The notes beneath the pieces are model-generated. The model worked only from the letters and a program-made list of their open reading frames with translations, searched no databases and had not been told where the DNA came from. The position numbers and the translations under genes were made by a program. From DATFVA01 sp963811905 (GTDB lineage Bacteria; Bacteroidota; Ignavibacteria; Ignavibacteriales; Ignavibacteriaceae), in NCBI GenBank assembly GCA_963811905.1, contig CAWETK010000014.1, positions 1-64,000 of the forward strand: DNA of 64,000 nt. The letters are read 5' to 3'. This document shows, in pieces, positions 60,115 through 64,000 of this stretch (position 1 is the first letter of the stretch; every line of letters starts with the position of its first letter).

Positions 60115-63100
60115 TTGAAGAAATACTTTTTCTATTTTCTATTCATCTCTCTGATTCTATGCTCCTTCCGTTCCGAATCCCAGCAGATTCATTTCAGGCA
60201 TCTGACTATCGACAACGGACTGTCCCAGAATGCGGTCCTCTCGATTATCCAGGATAATCAGGGTTATATGTGGTTTGCTACAAAAGATGGACTTAACAGG
60301 TATGACGGGTATACTTTCAAGGTCTTTCAGAACGACCCGGAAGACAGCTTTTCCATATCATCAAATTATATCTCTGCACTTTTCGAAGACAGCAGAGGGA
60401 GGATCTGGATCGGGACATTAAGTGGGGGTCTGGATTTATATAATCCTGATGATGAAACATTTACCAGGATCCCGATCCCCGGTAATGAAAGCCGTGTTAC
60501 AATTATAGAGGAAGATTCATCCGGGAGATTGTGGATCGGCACAGAAGGAAACGGTGTGTTCAGACTTCCTCACGGTACTGCAGCTGCTTCAGCAAAAGCA
60601 GAACATTTCCTTAATACTTTGAGTACCGGATCTCTCAGCAGCAATTTTATCTCAGCGATCTGTACCGACTCAAAAGGAATTGTATGGTTAGGAACAGCAG
60701 CCGGATTAGATAAATTTGATGATAACCAGAATTCATTTAAGCATTACAATATTGCAACCAGAAGTGCTGATGCTCCCCCCTTTCCTCCTTATAACGGGGT
60801 TACCGCTATTAAACAACTGAAGGAGGGAAACCTCTGGCTTGGAACTCCAAGCGGGCTTGTAGATTTTAATATCATTAAGGGTGATTACAGTTTCTTCCCG
60901 CATCATTATACGGTTTTCCGGTTCGGATGGGGACAGATCACGAATATAGCTGCCGATCAAAGCGGCGGTCTATGGTTAGCCACACCAGGTGAATTAATGA
61001 TCTTTGATCCGTCAACCAGGAAATACAGTTATATAACAAATGATCCGCTGGATCCGGGCTCGATAAGCTACAATTCAGTCTCGGGTCTGTGGTGCGATAG
61101 ATCAGGGATTATGTGGATCGGTACTCCGGGAGCCGGAATAAATATTTATGATCCCAAAGCAAACCGTTTTTCTCTTTTCAGGCGAAAAAATGAACCGGGT
61201 TCACGGGTAACCGGATTTAGTGTGCGGGCAATCTGCGATGATGATGAAGGAAATATATGGATAAGCACAGAAGTGCTTTACAGGTGGAACAGGGAAACCG
61301 GTGAGCTAAAGAGCTATGAAACATCCTCCGCACGTCCTGATGATTTCGGCAATACAGGTGCATGGTCGATTGCAAAAGCCAATAGCGGGATATTATGGTT
61401 TGGAACTGCCCAGGGTTTGTACAGTTATGATCCGGTAACTGAAAAAAGCAGGCTTTATAAATTTAATCCAGCGGATAGTTCCGGGGTGCCTGAGAAGGAG
61501 GTCTATGCGGTATTTGTAGACAACCAGGACCACGTCTGGATCGCGACAGAGTATTATTTCAGCGAGCTGACTGATATCAGCCGGGGGAAGTTCATACATT
61601 ACAGGTATAATTCCAGCAGAACACGTAACGTTGCTGCGCATCCGGCTGTTTACCAGGATAAGAACGATATATTCTGGATCGGTACCGACAAAGGATTGGT
61701 GAAATTTGATCAGAAGTTAAATTCCATTAATACATTCAAAAATGATCCTTCAGACCCCCGCAGCCTGGATAATAATTTTATTAAATCTATTTGTCCCGAT
61801 CCCCGAACCCCCGATAAATATCTATGGATTGGAACAGCAGGCGGCGGATTAAATAAATTTAATAAAATAGAATCCACCTTTGAGCATTTAACTACAAGAG
61901 ACGGACTCCCGAATAATGTTGTATACGGAATACTTTCAGATTTAAAAGGAAATCTCTGGCTGAGCACCAACCATGGTATTTCATTATTTAATCCTTCATC
62001 AGCTTCCTTCAAGAATTTTGACATATATGATGGTCTTCAGAGTAATGAATTCAACACTAACGCTTTTTACAAGAGTAAAAGCGGAGAGATGTTCTTCGGA
62101 GGCATAAAAGGATTAAATTATTTCTATCCTGACGATGTAAAGGAGAACCCTTTTATTCCAAACATTGTCATTACCAGCTGCGAGGTGCAGAACCAGTCAT
62201 CCGGAAACGGTAATCAAAAGCCGGTGATTAAACCGGTAACAGGCACATCGGAAATAACCCTATCATATAAAGAGGACATAATAAGTATCGAATTTGCCTC
62301 ACTTGATTTTTCCGCTCCCGAAAAAAACAGGTATTACTACAAGCTGGAAAATTTTAATGATAACTGGGTAAATGCAGGAACGCACCATAGCGTAACTTTT
62401 ACCCACCTTCCTGCCGGTGAATATATTTTCAGGGTCAGGGGCTCGAATAATGACGGTATCTGGAATGAGAAAGGTGCATCATTAAAAATTATAATACTTC
62501 CTCCCTGGTGGCAGACATGGTGGGCATATGCAGTTTACGGAATCATTTTTCTGCTTGGGCTTTATATCCTCAGGAGGTATGAACTTAACCGGATGAACCT
62601 TAAAAACCAGCTGAAGCTTGAGAAAGTGGAATCGGATTCACTGCGTCAGCTGGACCATCTTAAAACAAGGCTCTTCGCAAATATATCCCACGAGTTCCGG
62701 ACTCCTTTAACCTTAATTCTCGGTCAGATAGGAAGTGTTTTATCCTCTGATATGGGGACGAAAGAGAAAGGAAAACTCCATATAGCCAACAGGAATGCAA
62801 GAAGACTGCTTACATTGATAAACCAGCTTCTAGATATATCAAAAATTGAGGCAGGCGGGATGAAGCTTAAAGCCGGGCAGCATAATATAGTCTCATTTCT
62901 TAAAAGCCTGTTTTATTCTTTTGAGTCGCTTGCAGAATCGAAAACAATAACTCTGAAGTTCGAGTCTTTTTATGAATATATCCCAGTGATATACGAACCT
63001 GATAAGATGGAGAAAGTTTTTTATAACCTGATCTCAAATGCATTTAAGTTTACTCCGCCGGGCGGCGAGATAAAAGTGAAGGTAAATAAAATAGACCCTG

Positions 63101-64000
63101 CATTTGCGGAGATCTGCATTATAGATACCGGCAGAGGCATACCAGCAGACCAACTTTCAAAAATATTCGACCGATTTTACCAGGGAGACAATTCAAATAC
63201 CCGTGAGTATGAAGGAACGGGAATAGGGCTGGCGTTTGCCAGGGAACTCATCGAACTTCATAAGGGTGAAATTTCTGTTAACAGTAAAGTTGATGAAGGA
63301 ACAGTATTTACAATTCTCCTGCCCCTCGGTGACGGTAAGGAACCGGGGAAGAACGCCGGAGATGATATCCCCAATGTAATACTTCCGGATACAAGTTTAC
63401 CAGCCGCCGGCCTGGAATCTCAGGAGGAACCTTTTACTGAAGAGGAAGTGCCCGGGGTTTATATTAAGAGCGGAGAAATAATATTAATAGTTGAAGATAA
63501 TATTGATGTGCGGAATTATATAAGAGAACAGCTTGAAGATGACTATAGAATAATTGAGGCTTCCGATGGGCGGGAAGGTTTGATCCGGGCAGGTGAGATA
63601 ATACCGGATCTTATTCTGACGGACATTATGATGCCGAAAATGGATGGATATGAATTCAGCATTGCAATAAGGACAGATGAAAAGACAAGTCATATCCCGA
63701 TAATTATGCTGACGGCAAAAGCAGGACTTGAAGATAAAATCGAAGGACTTGAGACAGGAATAGATGATTACCTGACCAAACCCTTCAATGCGAGGGAATT
63801 ACGAGTAAGGGTTAAAAATCTGATCCTTCGTCGGAAGGAACTGAGAAAAAAATTCAGCAATGCTACCGTCATAAAACCTTCCGAAGTATCTGCTGTAGAT
63901 GCCGACCAGAAATTCCTGCAGAAGACTATAAAAATAATAGAAGATCATTTTGAAGATGAGCAATTCAGCGTTGAGAGGCTTGCTGAAGAAGCAGGAATAA
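60115..64000 (+). CDS. Hybrid two-component system (Reg_prop sensor, kinase, receiver, AraC HTH), runs off the window
   Basis: An open frame from TTG 60,115 (stop TAG just upstream at 60,100) to the window end, at least 1,295 residues. Order: signal peptide (KKYFFYFLFISLILCSF); about 14 Reg_prop blades (SIIQDNQGYMWFATKDGLNR, DSRGRIWIGTLSGGLDLYNP, and so on); a Y_Y_Y domain near residue 700-790; a membrane helix at about 803-822; HisKA with FANISHEFRTPLTLI (His859); HATPase with NLISNAFKFTPPGGEIKV, DTGRGIP and GTGIGLAF; a receiver with ILIVEDNIDVRNYI and LTDIMMPKMDGYEF (Asp1170); then the start of an AraC-type HTH (FSVERLAEEAGI). In Bacteroidota such proteins sense oligosaccharides and activate neighbouring utilisation genes. 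The frame is intact. Confidence 0.92.
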   Translation, partial: MKKYFFYFLFISLILCSFRSESQQIHFRHLTIDNGLSQNAVLSIIQDNQGYMWFATKDGLNRYDGYTFKVFQNDPEDSFSISSNYISALFEDSRGRIWIGTLSGGLDLYNPDDETFTRIPIPGNESRVTIIEEDSSGRLWIGTEGNGVFRLPHGTAAASAKAEHFLNTLSTGSLSSNFISAICTDSKGIVWLGTAAGLDKFDDNQNSFKHYNIATRSADAPPFPPYNGVTAIKQLKEGNLWLGTPSGLVDFNIIKGDYSFFPHHYTVFRFGWGQITNIAADQSGGLWLATPGELMIFDPSTRKYSYITNDPLDPGSISYNSVSGLWCDRSGIMWIGTPGAGINIYDPKANRFSLFRRKNEPGSRVTGFSVRAICDDDEGNIWISTEVLYRWNRETGELKSYETSSARPDDFGNTGAWSIAKANSGILWFGTAQGLYSYDPVTEKSRLYKFNPADSSGVPEKEVYAVFVDNQDHVWIATEYYFSELTDISRGKFIHYRYNSSRTRNVAAHPAVYQDKNDIFWIGTDKGLVKFDQKLNSINTFKNDPSDPRSLDNNFIKSICPDPRTPDKYLWIGTAGGGLNKFNKIESTFEHLTTRDGLPNNVVYGILSDLKGNLWLSTNHGISLFNPSSASFKNFDIYDGLQSNEFNTNAFYKSKSGEMFFGGIKGLNYFYPDDVKENPFIPNIVITSCEVQNQSSGNGNQKPVIKPVTGTSEITLSYKEDIISIEFASLDFSAPEKNRYYYKLENFNDNWVNAGTHHSVTFTHLPAGEYIFRVRGSNNDGIWNEKGASLKIIILPPWWQTWWAYAVYGIIFLLGLYILRRYELNRMNLKNQLKLEKVESDSLRQLDHLKTRLFANISHEFRTPLTLILGQIGSVLSSDMGTKEKGKLHIANRNARRLLTLINQLLDISKIEAGGMKLKAGQHNIVSFLKSLFYSFESLAESKTITLKFESFYEYIPVIYEPDKMEKVFYNLISNAFKFTPPGGEIKVKVNKIDPAFAEICIIDTGRGIPADQLSKIFDRFYQGDNSNTREYEGTGIGLAFARELIELHKGEISVNSKVDEGTVFTILLPLGDGKEPGKNAGDDIPNVILPDTSLPAAGLESQEEPFTEEEVPGVYIKSGEIILIVEDNIDVRNYIREQLEDDYRIIEASDGREGLIRAGEIIPDLILTDIMMPKMDGYEFSIAIRTDEKTSHIPIIMLTAKAGLEDKIEGLETGIDDYLTKPFNARELRVRVKNLILRRKELRKKFSNATVIKPSEVSAVDADQKFLQKTIKIIEDHFEDEQFSVERLAEEAGI

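Overview
The window looks like a piece of an Ignavibacteria-type genome (Bacteroidota/Chlorobi superphylum). Two secreted proteins end in type IX secretion sorting domains with the NPFNPST signature typical of that class, and a giant hybrid two-component system with a Reg_prop propeller sits at the right end. No rRNA, tRNA or CRISPR array was seen.

Region 1 (1-15.5 kb): a low-GC polysaccharide (O-antigen/capsule type) cluster entirely on the minus strand: NAD-dependent sugar epimerase, two acyltransferases, methyltransferase, Wzx flippase, Wzy-like polymerase/ligase, three glycosyltransferases, polysaccharide deacetylase, asparagine-synthase-like protein, PaaK/CapK-like adenylating enzyme and an alpha/alpha-toroid-like protein. 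Most genes carry one to three frameshifts, although homology continues across each break. The first ~870 bases are a noisy inverted copy of ~931-1785. Together these suggest a poorly polished long-read contig end finishing in a foldback chimera. Gene content is trustworthy; exact frames are not.

Region 2 (15.5-43 kb, with outposts at 47.7-48.9 and 51.6-52.9 kb): an accessory region in which genes sit in a lattice of composite intergenic repeats. The main modules (a GATT/GAAT 4-bp-period tract, several hairpin modules, a TGTCATTTCGAA..GAGAAATCT element and a pyrimidine tract) recur about 7-13 times each, almost always in the same orientation and order. Embedded are toxin-antitoxin-like pairs: a BECR-like/DUF2283-like pair, a HigB/HigA-like pair present twice with the same toxin frameshift, an AbiEii-like nucleotidyltransferase pair present twice with an operator-like palindrome, HepT with a truncated MntA, and DUF4160/DUF2442. 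Also here are cysQ, a four-helix-bundle protein flanked by tandem arrays, an outer-membrane protein, a T9SS cargo protein, wecB, and two apparently identical IS1182-family elements bracketing a nonsense-mutated Y1 transposase and inserted in the loop of a palindromic repeat.

Region 3 (43-56 kb): ordinary genes: lipocalin, LemA + DUF2207 protein, a second T9SS cargo, small membrane proteins, a CDF-like transporter, a bicistron of SMUG2-like uracil-DNA glycosylase and HTH_42 (AlkZ/YcaQ-type) glycosylase-like protein, and an ACT-domain protein.

Region 4 (56-64 kb): a three-gene minus-strand operon whose last gene encodes a Lon-like (S16) Ser/Lys domain, one membrane helix and an extracytoplasmic propeller-like domain. 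The two upstream genes resemble, weakly, a sigma-like regulator and a small partner. Divergent from it is the hybrid two-component system, which runs off the window. This operon is the best candidate for an undescribed system: a possible membrane-sensor analogue of Lon/anti-sigma/sigma cascades. All repeat counts, identities and family calls were made by eye.
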